Positions 25,912 through 37,458 of a stretch of 64,000 nucleotides of DNA are shown here, piece after piece (position 1 is the first letter of the stretch; each line of letters starts with the position of its first letter). The notes under the pieces are model-generated. The model did no database searches, had not been told where the DNA came from, and saw nothing but the letters and a program-made list of their open reading frames with translations. Made by a program: the position numbers and the translations under genes. This stretch comes from Ceratodon purpureus (lineage: Eukaryota; Streptophyta; Bryopsida; Pseudoditrichales; Ditrichaceae). Where the stretch lies: the NCBI GenBank assembly GCA_014871385.1, contig CM026427.1, forward strand, positions 7,445,909 through 7,509,908, read 5' to 3'.

Positions 25912-28900
25912 CTATACATCACAATCAGCTTCTGTGACTGCCTCTAAAATCGGCTAGTAAGATTAGAATGGTCTTTCTTGAGTCAGTGAAATATAGATCC
26001 CAAATGACTGGTGGAAGGTTTCAACATACAAATTGGGCTACACTTACCGATAGCCTTGAGATATGGTCGTCCTGTTAAGCTGTCAGACTTTGGCTGCGAT
26101 TTCCAGATGTTGATGAACACGATTGCGAGCACCACAATATAACTGACAACGGAAATGATAACTTCGCTTCAATGTCCTCCTTGGCTTGAATGTCCTCTTT
26201 CTCACGTTCATCCTGGGGAGGCTGTAAATGAGAAGAGCATTAGAGTTCATACTCAAGAAAACTATCAACAATACTCCCACTTAACTGACGAGCTTGTCGT
26301 TCCTGATGCTTGGCAGAATCCCGATAGGGCAAACAATATTCCTTGACAATACGAGGATGCCAGTTTCATCTCATTCCTCACAAACCGAACTCTGAGGTTT
26401 ATCTATTAAATTACCAACTCAAAATTTCCACATCACTCACCTTGCTGTAATCGTGTACGGTTTCACAAGTGCTCGCACATTGTTCATTTCCCGATTTGGT
26501 ATCATAACCTTCTTGCTCATCAACTGGACAACCTGCCCGATCCAGTTCTGCGGCAGTGTTGTCACCTGAGGTGTTGGTGGGGCTTGAATCCGAAATTTTC
26601 CCAGTCTCTGGCAAACGATTACCTGGTTCTTCTTCAGGATTCTGAAAGTTACTTTCCTCGACTTCTTTACCTTCCACATTATGCTCAGCAGGAGGCAATG
26701 AACCCAACTGCGTGATCTCCACAGGTTCAAATTCCAGTTTCTTTGCAACACTGTAATCTCTAGAGTCAAACGCTGGTGAACCTGATTCTGAGCTGGCTTC
26801 ACCTTCAGAGTGTCTGCTGTGAACCTCAGATTCATCTTCAGCGTCATCCGGAGTGGGTTCTGCATAGCTTGAGTGGTCTTCTGAACACCTGATGTCTTTC
26901 GAAATGCTAGAAGTACCATCCTCACGAGAACAAGACTCAGACTGTGTTGGAGTATCAACTCCCCATCCATCCACATCCGAATGTCCCATGTCTGACGCAT
27001 CTTCCGAAAGATTTCCAGCCGATTTGAGCTCGTTGGGCTGGTGATCATCCTCTGAGACTTCCTTCGTAACGTGGTCCTCCGCAATATCAACACCAGAAGG
27101 CTGCTTTGATTCGATCGCCAGTGTACCAGGAGCAAGGTCATCCTTAGAAAGAACCTCATTATCGATACGACCTAATTCTTTGGATTCTGCACCTTCGGGC
27201 GTCCCTGCTACATCACTGTCTGCCAAGTTCATGTCTCTAACATTTTTATCTTGATCTGAAGTCAAATCGGCTATGGAGTCTCGACTTGGGCCAACACAAT
27301 TCTCTGAAACGTCGGTCTCAGAGCCACGGTTGTAGTTGACGTAGTCACGAGCCATGGGAGAGTGCATAGCAGTATATCGGTCGGATTTTATCCCATGATC
27401 TTTTCCATTGACTACCATTTCTGGATCGGCAGCCCCTGCGTCTAGAAATGATAATTCCAAAGCATCTGTGTCACCAACCAAGAAGTCGGAACCTTCAGGA
27501 AACTCTGGAAAAACATCCTCAGTACCGTCTCCTCTTCTGGCATCATTTCCCTCAACAGACGCTAAGAGATTGTCAAGACTTCTTGAATTATCACTACCCC
27601 AGCTACCTGCAGTAAAGAACGATAATCCACTCTGGGCAGACAAGAGCGACATTTTACTGGACTCTGTTCGCAAAGAAGACCTCTTGCTGAGAGAGCTGAA
27701 CCTAGAAATGGGCTCACTTGACACGCTACGAAACTCATCAGCATCCGAGAAATCTGACATAGTGTCCGGACCTGCGTCAGTTGCAATCTCTGAGACCCTC
27801 CTAGAGGCATCAGAGCCTGCATCACTTGGTTCAAAAGCACTGCCATTTGCGTCGTCTTCCAATGCACGCGAATTCACCAAATCCTCGGTTTCAGCATTTG
27901 AATCAGTGTGTGCCATCTGCCCGTCTTTAAATTCTCCTACCAAACGACCAGCACCGTCCTTCGAAATAGTTTCAAGCTGCCCTGGAGCCTCGGCGCTTCT
28001 CCGGCTCAAGGGAGACAATCCCTTAACCTTGCTAGTCCTTCTCACAGAATTCTGATGCTGATATGCATTCTCCTGCGCATCTTGATCCACTCCAGGTGCC
28101 TTCGAGCGACCATCTACTTTCGATCTTGACGAGAAGGTGTTCGACTTCGTCAAGAGAGGCTTTCGAGACAGCCCAGAATTCTTCCTTTGAAATGATGAGA
28201 CCTCCTTCGGCGCCTCGTTCTGGTGTGACCAAAAACCAACAACACTAAGATAGTTGCTCTAAGTTGCAATGGTATTGATATGTAATCAACTTAAATCACG
28301 ATTAAAAGATTCGAGAGGAGAAAGATTGCGCCCCACTCTTGCAAAACTTCGAATTGGTGACATGTGTGAGGCATGTGTCCTCTGCAAAATTAAAGTCTGC
28401 AGGGCCCACTGAAAGGTGGCAAATTGCTGACTAGTGTACAGCAAGCGACGTGACACTTTATCGTCTCGGAATCGCCTCCTAAGCATTTATATTATAGCAA
28501 CAAAACAAACGACATTTTCAAGGCGGAGTGCAACATAGCTAGATTCTACCTCGCGTGGAAGTCTATCCGCTGTAAGGGTTGAACTTCGTAAATTTCGGCC
28601 TTTACTGCCAGTCTTTACTGGAGTTTTGTAAGAATCACCATTATCCTTCGCTGGAGTCTGCTCCTTCGATCCTCGAGTCTTCAACGACGTTGACCTGTTC
28701 CAACATCAAGTTCCATAGACGCTCATTCGACGTTAACAACGCAGTCCCACACAAGAAGCCCACTCATCCACCAATTCAGTCAGAAACACTGACTGATTCT
28801 CTGTCTGGTCTTTTGATTTTCTTAATGAAATCCATACGAACTAATGCAGCAAGCTGCGAAACTTGGAAACGAATATGAGAAAAATTTGGATTGCTGAGAT

Positions 28901-28997
28901 TACCTAGGGGTGAATGGTGCCGATGGGTAGAGCTTATTTCGCAGCATACGGACAAGATCCTCGTGCTTCACCAAACAATCAACACATTCCAAGATGT
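25912..28997 (-). CDS. unknown acidic, disordered protein with probable C-terminal membrane anchor (5' end not resolved)
   Basis: Exons on the minus strand: 28997-28904, 28694-28550, 28219-26415, 26166-26048 and 25943-25912. The first joins to 'EDLVRMLRNKLYPSAPFTPR' and then a basic Ser/Thr/Lys/Arg-rich segment ('KTPVKTGSKGRNLRSST'). The large exon encodes about 600 residues dominated by Ser, Asp, Glu and Gly, with almost no hydrophobic runs, so it is predicted disordered and rich in possible phosphorylation sites. The last exons in this model give one hydrophobic helix ('VIISVVSYIVVLAIVFINIW'), a short basic stretch and an acidic end. The GTAAGT donor after the helix supports it. Alternative splicing choices at 26415-26441 would end the protein without the anchor. 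No family was recognised. The first exon is missing; ATG 29711 ('MSAGGGEEVRNSKRR') is one candidate start. Confidence 0.5.
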
Positions 28998-31900
28998 CTC
29001 AGCTAACAAGACGCTCAGAATGACTCACCAGTGAATCACCCCGCAAAACAACCCCACAGATCCCTTCACACAAACTACCGTGCGGGAAAGAAAAAATAAA
29101 TAAAAGATCGACAACTTCACCAGAATTCACCCAACCAAAAATCCCACTACCTGGAAAACGAAACCAACCACCGTCCACTCACGAAGCAACAAGAAACTCT
29201 CACCACCGACGAGCCGACATCGATCTAAAACCAATCCAAGAAACACCAGAGAAAACCCAATCTCGACCCAACCACGACTCATATTCAAATCTGCCTGCTA
29301 CTGATTCCAACGAAATGAATGCCGAACAAGCACCTTCACACCCGCAGTCCGAATGTTGTTCTGGCTACAAAGCTCCTTGAGCTCCTTGCGAGGCTTGTCG
29401 TGCAAATCGTCCCCCATCCTCAACTCAACCCAGGTACACTTTTATCTCATCAACTAACAATGCCAAGCCACCACACCGCTCCTCCTCCCTCCCACCCTCC
29501 CACCCACCCACTTCGCCTGCCCTAACTCCTGCTCTCAATCACAACAGTAGCTCTGTCGCATCCAATCCACATAACAGCCGAGCGCGCGCACCGTCCGCCG
29601 GCGCTCCTGGCCGCCTTTCCTTGATCCCCTTGTCTCCTCTGCAGCTCACGATGAATACCCCACTGATCTCCTCTTCGAATTCCGAACCTCCTCGCCCCCA
29701 CCTGCAGACATGGTTCCAATCCGGCCGTTGTAAGCTCCACCTCTCCAACTTCCCGACACGGTTTTCGAATGCGTTGCGAGCTTTACAAAGCGTATGGCAT
29801 TCAATGCGGCAAGATCTCCCGTTGCACAAAACCAGCAACTTTTGTCTTGACCAAGCCCATTCATGTAAATTTACCCCAAGTCATTGCCAGCCTTTCTACA
29901 ATAATCCCTCATCTTTCCAATCTATGTTCCTGTCTGTAACTCTATCTAACCCGCATCCGGTCAGTAGCAAATGTAGGCCGGTTTCAACCATCATGGTTTT
30001 TCAAACTTCGGAATAATGGAACCATTCTCTCTTTCATTGACTTTGCTCCGCAACAGTCTGCTTTTTAATACTACTTTTGCCTTTCAGCCGTTTCCTTCGA
30101 TTAACCATTCGTGTGGATCCTACAGAGTAAGTTGCAAACATTGTAGAGATCATGCAGACGTTTGAAATTTGAACTCCGGGAGTGGGTAAGTGAGGGAAAT
30201 AAAGAAAGAGTTCATGGAACGTCGCGGAGATCTCATAATGAGACGGAGGTTCCAACGGAGCGGAGTGGGGGACATTGATGACAAGGAGATCATCGCCATT
30301 AACTTCCTGTTGCCATGATGATGGTGCGAAGGATGTACGTACCAGATCAGTTTCTACTCTTCGTAAATTTAAGGCGATACTCTGGAGTCTGGTAAGTAAC
30401 TGTGCTTCTTCCACTGTCGCAGGTGCTGAGGGAGATTCGGCAAGAGAGGTACACGATTACTGACAGAAAGTGCAGAAAAAGAGGCTGCCAAAACCAGTCT
30501 CACGAGGGGGCAGCTCACTGCACAGCCGCCTTTCACGCCTTCATGAGCGATTGCGTGTTGATGGTCAGCTCTGGACTCTCTACCGATGATTTCTGTCGTA
30601 GAGGGAGTGTGTTTTGCTACTGCACCTGCTACACTAATAGAAATACCGGCACTGTAGATTAGACGGTTAAGGTAAGATTTCGTAGCAAGGGTCACACTGT
30701 CTGGAAAGGGGTTCCACGGTTTGCAAATACACAGTGACTTTCACTATTCTAGGGAAATCGCATTTGCTGTGGATGTCTTAGGACTTTGTCATCTTGGGAC
30801 CATAAGCCTTGTTTTGCCTAGCGATACAGCAGCGAAACCCATGGGTAGGCTCTAACGGAGTTTCAATGGATGTGGGCGGCAAGGTTGTGAAAAAAAGGAG
30901 ACTGGGCTTGGTTGATGGGGAGATGAATTCAAGAGCAGGAGAGGAAAGTGACGACAAGTGGCTCTTGGAACCCTGCTTAACTTGGATTTGTTTTTCATTG
31001 AAGTACAGCGAAGAGTATGCCCCACCTGAAGGAGATTAGCTGGAGACGGCCGGCTTGGATTCAGAGAGCTTGAAGGAGAAAATCTGAGCCAGTGAGTTGG
31101 ATTTCAAGGGCTGTGAACGGGGGAATTGCAATCCTCCGGTGTGAAGGTAACTAATCGGCGCCTCGGTAAGGTAGCATAGCCTCTGCATACACTAGTACAG
31201 AAGCGATCAAGTTCATCAGATCCAAAGGTGTTGCAACACATTTCTATCATTCAAATACAGAAGCAATTGTAAGAAATTCTCGCTGCAAATGACCTCTGAA
31301 TTATTGTCGACAATTGCAACATGTAGATCACCATACCGGGATCATCTTCGTGCCAAACGACTTACGGAGGAATTTTCTAAGTCCTTGAAGGAACAAGATG
31401 ACCAACTGGCATGAAGCCACAACCTCAAGGCCTCCGAAGTGCCGCTTACCTCCTCCAACTCATTTCAATTCAGACTCTACTCTATCAAAAGAACGAACCA
31501 AAGGAGCGTCACGGCTCGCACCAACCAGCAGACAGAGTGCCAATTCTGGTTGCAGACCAAGTCAAATTATGACCACTTCTGGACGAGGCTAACTTGCAAA
31601 AGGTGCAACATGCAAGAATTTTCCTTATTCTCTCTAAATCCATAGAAGATGCATGCATACCCCATTGAGCATTTTTTAAATCACAACTTGCATCGCTAAT
31701 TGAGTATTGTATTAAAGAAAAACTGAGCCTAATGGACTTGGTCAAGCTATAACAAACCTCGAGAACAAAACCGATGATGAGTACGGACATACAAAACTGA
31801 TGATCAATTCTTCGATGTTGCAAATCCCACGAAACTCACGTGATGCAATTAATGACCTTCCGACTAAATTCTGCTCTGGTGGAGAGTCACCTCATCACCT

Positions 31901-33258
31901 CAATCAATCCCAACTTGGCTCTCCACTCCAAGCAAGAGCTCTATCCACTGAGATATATTCCTCGTGGACAAAGTATGTAACCGGCGAGAATTCGATCACA
32001 GCCACTCCAACTTGGTCTTCTGTCAACTTCAATCAGTCACCGGGCCTTGAATACTGCAATTCTTACAAGGATTTGGAGGTGAGACCTACAAGTACCTACA
32101 AGGCAGCAGATCAACCACCGCAACATCTGTGGACCTGAAATCAAGGGAGCAATCCAGAGTTGACAGGTTTTGTTTGGCTGGGCCATCGGAGCTGGTGCTT
32201 TGGCCGGTCGCCTCGTAAAAACTTAGATGCACGTAAAGTCATGGCCGGCTCCTTTGGACTACCCAGACAATTTTATTTTTCATGCTTTTATTCTTCAGGA
32301 TATTGTCCTCGATCGACTCACCAGTCAGTGAGACGTTTTAGACGGAAGCAGGATTCCAAGTTCTGACTCGAACTGTTGGTGTCCTTGAATTCGGGTGCAA
32401 CTATCATTCACAGGTCCCACTGGACTCTAGATTATTTCAACTCAAACTCTACTGTGTTGTCGAAATAGGTGTGGATCGTACCATGCATGCATTGTTGTAC
32501 CCCACATTTACAAGAGGTGATGGCCAACCCATTTTGAGACTCAGTGATATTCCTCAAAACATGTTCCTTCACAGCCTAAAGTACTATAACTGTGTTCTGT
32601 TTTTGCTTCTTAGTTGAGATTTGCTGCATTATACTGTGTAATGGTTCAAGATCATTGGTGTTACAATGGAGTACTAACAACTAGCGTTGAAGGTTATTGC
32701 AATGGTACGGAATGGATGTTGCAACAACCTTGGAAAACTGTAGTTGAACAGTGACAAAAGGATATGGTACTTACTACTGCATGAAGTGCGATATATCTGC
32801 GGCATTTGAATATTGAGGAAGCCCATGTGACGACATGGGAAATTAGCTTCGGCAGATAGGTGATATTGTTGCTGAAATAGAGGTAAGATCTGGCATTACC
32901 TGAAAGCTTGGTTGCTGCTAAATAACAACCACACACCTTATGCTAAACATGAGAAGTAGTCAAATACAGTACATCAACTTTTCTCTGAACTGAATGTACA
33001 CACCGGGTATAACAGTCTGCCCATACGGCGAACCATGGTTGGTGCATAACTCACATTATTAGAAAATATTATGTGGAGTGGCCAGAGGAACAAACTCTAT
33101 TTTTTTCTCGTGATAAATTCCTATATATGTGATTGGACGATGAAGTGAATCACTTGAGTTACTGTATTTGAAAATATGAACAGGCTCCAGCATTCACTAA
33201 CAGAAGAAGTGCTTTATTAGTCATAAACTTATTCTGTGCGTGGAATGGAATTAGATAA
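28998..33258. other. spacer and probable 5' region of the minus-strand disordered-protein gene
   Basis: Between 29.0 and 29.9 kb the sequence has CT-rich patches and a better GC content, consistent with promoter and first exon of the minus-strand gene; ATG 29711 is followed by a GTGAGC donor 64 bases on. From 30 to 33.2 kb only short frames are present and no family was recognised. Confidence 0.4.
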
Positions 33259-33735
33259 ATGGGCTTGTACTGCAATATTGGTCCCACAAAGCAAGGTACC
33301 AATTTCCGAAGGGAGAGAAATGGCTACAGCTTAATTCAAAGTAGGTCGGCCCAATGGCCGGTAGCCGAAAGAGAAGGAGTTTGGACTGGTGTCATAACCT
33401 TTCATGAAATTATCCTTCTTGACCTGTTCCAAGGGGCATGTCTTCCAATGAACAGAGTACAGACATGGAATGACCCACCCCATGTTGGCATGTACCCTAC
33501 TTGCTTCTGTTTTGTTCTTTCAAGGGTGGCTGGGAAAGAGAGTTTGTACAAATTGTCCCTTGTACAGTTGGATTGGATGTGGCTTGACAAGTGGCAACTG
33601 ACGTCTTCTACTCCTCTTTTAATTTCTGGGCTTATTTCTTGTTTATATGTGAAAAAGTTGTTTCAAATGGAGGCTTTTAGTTGGCAAAGTTCTACTCTAA
33701 ATTATTCCATCTTAGTAATTATGAAATTAGGTTAG
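33259..33735 (+). CDS. doubtful open frame, 158 residues
   Basis: An ATG-started frame without similarity to any family I recognise. It ends just before the transposon cluster. Composition (many Trp, Cys, Leu) does not look like a typical conserved protein, and no splice context supports it. It is listed for completeness; chance or a transposon remnant is more likely. Confidence 0.15.
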   Translation: MGLYCNIGPTKQGTNFRRERNGYSLIQSRSAQWPVAEREGVWTGVITFHEIILLDLFQGACLPMNRVQTWNDPPHVGMYPTCFCFVLSRVAGKESLYKLSLVQLDWMWLDKWQLTSSTPLLISGLISCLYVKKLFQMEAFSWQSSTLNYSILVIMKLG

Positions 33736-33831
33736 GATTGTATCGTAGGAGATGTCGGAATTTTGCAAATACATAGTGGAAATTTATTAGATTACAACCA
33801 TCAACCCCACTATAGAGTCTAGATGTCATAA

Positions 33832-33975
33832 CACTAGTGAAAACCATGCCTTCCATGATAAAAAATACTTGGTCATATTGATCGTAATCTGGCCACTTAT
33901 GACCAATTTGACCAAAAGTTTTGTTAGCTAATTTGACCAAAAATTTGGTCATGGAGGGCATGGTTTTCACTAGTG
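33832..33975. mobile_element. CACTA-type MITE, 144 bp
   Basis: The ends are inverted repeats starting CACTAGTGAAAACCATGCC and finishing with its complement (GGCATGGTTTTCACTAGTG). Both sides are flanked by TAA (33829-33831 and 33976-33978), a 3-base target duplication. CACTA at the tip with a 3-base duplication is the hallmark of the En/Spm (CACTA) superfamily. The inner part repeats TTTGACCAAAA-like words and has no coding capacity, so it is a non-autonomous miniature element. Confidence 0.85.
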
Positions 33976-34099
33976 TAATGCCTTGAATCTTGTGTTGATT
34001 AGCTACTTAGATACCATTTAAGTGTATTATATCTGAAATAATACATTATCAAATTCAAGATACTTTCATATCACTCTATTATATGCATACTTTTAATCC

Positions 34100-34500
34100 C
34101 ATTAGGTGCAAAATGGGGTCAAAATAAGGCCGTGTAAGCCTGCCCTTTCTAAGTGAACTCCCTACTTTGGGCACCTCTGCCGCTGGCAGCGGATGCCAGA
34201 GTTGCTGCCCGCACAGAACTGCGTGGCGCACTCACAACAAAGGTCCTCGGAATATTAGTTGAGACATGAATGCCTCGGCTCGGGCTTTGGTCCCAAGTGG
34301 GCAGGTTGTGTCAGCCCGACACTGTAGCTTGTGCCCTCCACACGCCTCGCTCGGAGGTCATTGGTTCGAGCCCCCGTGGTGGTTGCTGGCACCACGGTGG
34401 CACAGGACGTGCCACGTCAAAAAGTACGCGGGCAGCGCCTGTTTTTTTCTCTCACGTGCCGCTTACACGGCCTTTTTGTGACCCGATTTTGCACCTAATG
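34100..34500. mobile_element. 401-bp element with 40-bp terminal inverted repeats and a tRNA-like B-box
   Basis: Positions 34100-34139 (CATTAGGTGCAAAAT...) and 34461-34500 are inverted copies with about four mismatches over 40 bases. The interior is GC-rich compared with both flanks and has no long frame. At about 34362-34376 it contains TTGGTTCGAGCCCCC, which fits the polymerase III B-box (GGTTCGANNCC). No matching target duplication is visible, so the superfamily is unknown. Confidence 0.75.
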
Positions 34501-34703
34501 TATAAAAAAAATGTCTATGGTAGCACATTGAACATAGAATTAGATAGAACTATAGTAAAAGTGATAATTAGCGATTAAAATATCTTGCGAAACCAATCAA
34601 GAAATTGTTGACATTTAGTGTTCATGATACCAATCATTACTTTACATTAAATATCAAATTACACAATTAGAATTTGCAGCATCAATTATCATTTTCTATT
34701 ATT

Positions 34704-34788
34704 TTTCCATTGCCATATCCATCTTTCCATAAAATTGATGTCAATTGTTGAAATAAATGTCATGCAAAGATGGATATGGCAATGGAAA
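34704..34788. repeat. 85-bp quasi-palindrome with perfect 23-bp arms
   Basis: 34704-34726 (TTTCCATTGCCATATCCATC...) is exactly repeated in inverse orientation at 34766-34788. Weaker complementarity continues inwards to the centre, so nearly the whole 85 bases can fold into one hairpin. Each strand can be read as almost the same peptide, around 'RWIWQWK'. Confidence 0.8.
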
Positions 34789-35295
34789 GAGATCCAATTT
34801 GTTTGTTGTTTTTGGATGCCTTCCTTACCACCAAAATTGGCTATTTTCCAAGGTTCACTAAAGAGATTAGAGAAAAACTTAGCTTTCTTAGAGAAAAAAT
34901 TGGACATCAATTCACTTGTGCAATCTTCTATCTCATCAATAATAGCTAGGCTAGTAAGGTCATCACAAGTTTGTTTCATAGAGCATTGATTGCTTGACTT
35001 GCTACTTCCTCCTATCAAAGCTTTAGGAGGTGGTTATTAAGAAAATTTACATGGCTGCTTACAATCAGTTCTACCACAAGGCTTCGTGGACAAGGACTTT
35101 GAATATAGATCATTTCCTTGATCCTCCAAAGCAGATAACACACAACCCTCGTACCTTCGGATCTGCCACAACCAAAAATAATCTAATAATTAGCTTGTTT
35201 CTCAAGCTTCACTATCATCACAAGTGCAAACCTATATTCACATCTCAATATTCCGTTATAAACAAGTATATTGAATCCATAGTCAAGACAACATA

Positions 35296-35515
35296 TCTCA
35301 CCCTCTCTGGAAAAACCAAACTGGCCTGAAAATAGCACATTCAGACATTTTTCTCAGGTGATCCACCACAAACCCATGCATTTGAATGTAACTGTGAAGA
35401 GATGATTAGTAAAGTCCAAGGAAAGTTTTCAATTGATATTGATTTTTGAGGGATTTGCCAATACACCGGGCCAAATCTATTTTAAACCAATTTGGTTTTT
35501 ACAGGGAGGGTGAGA
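35296..35515. mobile_element. 220-bp TIR element flanked by TA
   Basis: Left end TCTCACCCTCTCTGGAAAAA and right end TTTTTACAGGGAGGGTGAGA are inverted repeats of about 40 bases with scattered mismatches, including the inner AACCAAACTGG / CCAATTTGGTT part. TA occurs directly outside both ends (35294-35295 and 35516-35517), as expected for a Tc1/mariner-like (Stowaway-type) miniature element. There is no coding capacity. Confidence 0.65.
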
Positions 35516-35895
35516 TATATCAAGTAACACATTGTATTATTGTGACTTTGAAATAAGAAAAAATTAACTTATGCATTAATAATCTTTAAAAGCCAATAGG
35601 CTCAAAAAGGTTATAAGACATAACCTTCAAACATAGATTTGGTCAATCTCGTGTTTTCTTGTTATAAGTTACAACCTCAATCCTTAAACCATGTTCAACT
35701 TTCTTCAAAGACAATCATGATCCATCAAAGGTCTAAAATAAGGACCCCTAGTTATGGAAACAACATTACTCTACTTCATCCAATGCACGGTTGCCACCAC
35801 TACTTCAGATGGCAGGCTTCACATGGGCCCAATGAAGGTCACACAAATATTGAACACGGAGGAAATGAGGAGAAAGTAAGAAGGCAAAAATGTAC

Positions 35896-37458
35896 CTCCT
35901 CTTGCAACTCGAACACTTGCTTCGTCAAATCCTCATTCACGGCTCTCAACCGGTTGATCTGCCACATCGATATTCATTGAAAAATCATGACAAGTTCCAA
36001 AAGGAAATTAAGTGATTGACAGAATAACTAGAAATTCGAAGGAAATGCATTTAATTCCACAAACTTCAACTTGTTATGTAATGACACAATGAGATGAGTA
36101 AGGACATGTAATGTACAAGCTTACAGTGAGACGCAAGCGCATTTCCTTTGCACGGTGCTCCTCCTGCTCCTTGGCCAAGGTCCCCCTCAGCTCCTCCACA
36201 TCCTTGCGTTGCACTGCAGGCACATTGTTCAATGTCACAGCCCTGTGATCCAACACTTGCTTCTCCTTCCTCAGCTTCTCAATCTGCTTCTCAACACCAC
36301 AGGAGACGACGTATCTTAATTAGATGTACTGTACTGCCGGATGTATGGTGAAGCTCAACTCTATGAGGAAATAATAAGGAAACCAGTATACATTGCTAGC
36401 AAGAGTCACTGGTGTCGCTGAAAGAAATGTGGGCAGCTGTATTAAGAAGTTGAAATGACGAGAGTCATATGAAAAATGGTAACTGCGGCCCAAGCATGAT
36501 GTTTGACACTGATTGGAATGCTCAAGGAATGAATGACAGGATGTGTAGTGGTGTAGAGCACCAGGATCATAGCCGTACTTGCTCCTCTTGTTGCGCTTGA
36601 AACGTCAGCATCTGGGTCTTCTTCTGCTGCTCCCAGACTGCCTTCTCTCGCGTTAGCCGCGTTAAACCTTCTTCCTGCTCCTGCAATCATATTGCAATTA
36701 GACAGCCACTTCTTTGTGCATAAGAACTTGAATACGGTATCGGCAAACTAAGAACAGACCGCTACCTTTGGAACAAGTTGCTTAGGCTATGGATATGTGC
36801 GTTGAAGTTAGGTTACAGCAATGAAACAAGTGTCCATGAGCTCTAACGCTCTATCGATGATACCTTGGCAAGGTTCTTCACTTTCTTGCTCTCTTTCTTG
36901 AAGATGGCGATTTCTTCATCCAGGGCTTGCACCTTCGTGTTCAATGTCGTGGTCTTCTCGGATTCTTCTCCAGCATGCCCAACTCTGTCCGTTTGAGGAC
37001 CCTGCTTAGAGGGTAACTGAGCGCCCGCTCCTGCGAGTTCAGTCTTCTTTAAGATTCCTTTCGGGCCTACGTCAAGGATCACCCTTTTCCGGCCTTGGAA
37101 TATGGACCTGATTAACGGTGATACTGTGATAGCTTCCATTTCCGTTGTCTTCGCTGCAGATGTGCGCCGAAGCTCCGCGCCTGCACTCTGCATAGATGCA
37201 TGTTCACATGTTTTCTTTTATGAGAACAAATTACTGTCTCGTGTGTTCACCATTTAGTGTAGACCCAACTGTTCAAATCGTTAAGGTTGTGTTGTGAGGC
37301 TTAACTGAAATAATCAGAGCAGAGTCGTCAGAAGGCGGATCATCAGACCACTCGCTGTCATCGTCGAAGCCTCCTAGCTTCAGCTGGCCTTGGCTGGTAT
37401 GACATCTCGGCTCACACGCTTGCTTCCCGGCCAATTCTTGGAGTCTATTGTAATCCAT
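35896..37458 (-). CDS. coiled-coil protein resembling SAS-4/CPAP (CENPJ), 3' part not found
   Basis: Five exons on the minus strand (37458-37306, 37187-36864, 36680-36579, 36283-36125, 35958-35896), all ending at codon borders, encode the first 267 residues. The ATG at 37458 opens a short region with an acidic 'DDDSEWSDDPPSDDS' patch. Residues about 130-267 are heptad-like and highly charged: 'REKAVWEQQKKTQM', then 'QRKDVEELRGTLAKEQEEH', then 'RLRAVNEDLTKQVFELQEE'. This order resembles the coiled coil just before the C-terminal G-box (TCP10) domain of SAS-4/CPAP, a centriole and basal-body assembly protein needed where motile sperm build flagella. The last exon ends at a GT donor, so more exons are expected to the left, but none with a G-box was seen; a transposon cluster lies there. 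Identity is inference; another coiled-coil protein is possible. Confidence 0.55.

Noticed and set aside
27408..28055. Plus-strand 215-codon frame
   Set aside because: Exact antisense shadow of the large minus-strand disordered exon; Ser-rich composition mirrors that exon.
34340..34380. Possible tRNA gene on the plus strand
   Set aside because: A B-box is present, but the T-stem, anticodon arm and acceptor stem do not pair and no A-box at proper spacing is seen; treated as part of a mobile element.
34689..35018. Minus-strand 109-codon frame with Lys/Ser-rich sequence, and its plus-strand partner
   Set aside because: Both arise around the quasi-palindrome and mobile elements; no domain recognised, so not called as a gene.
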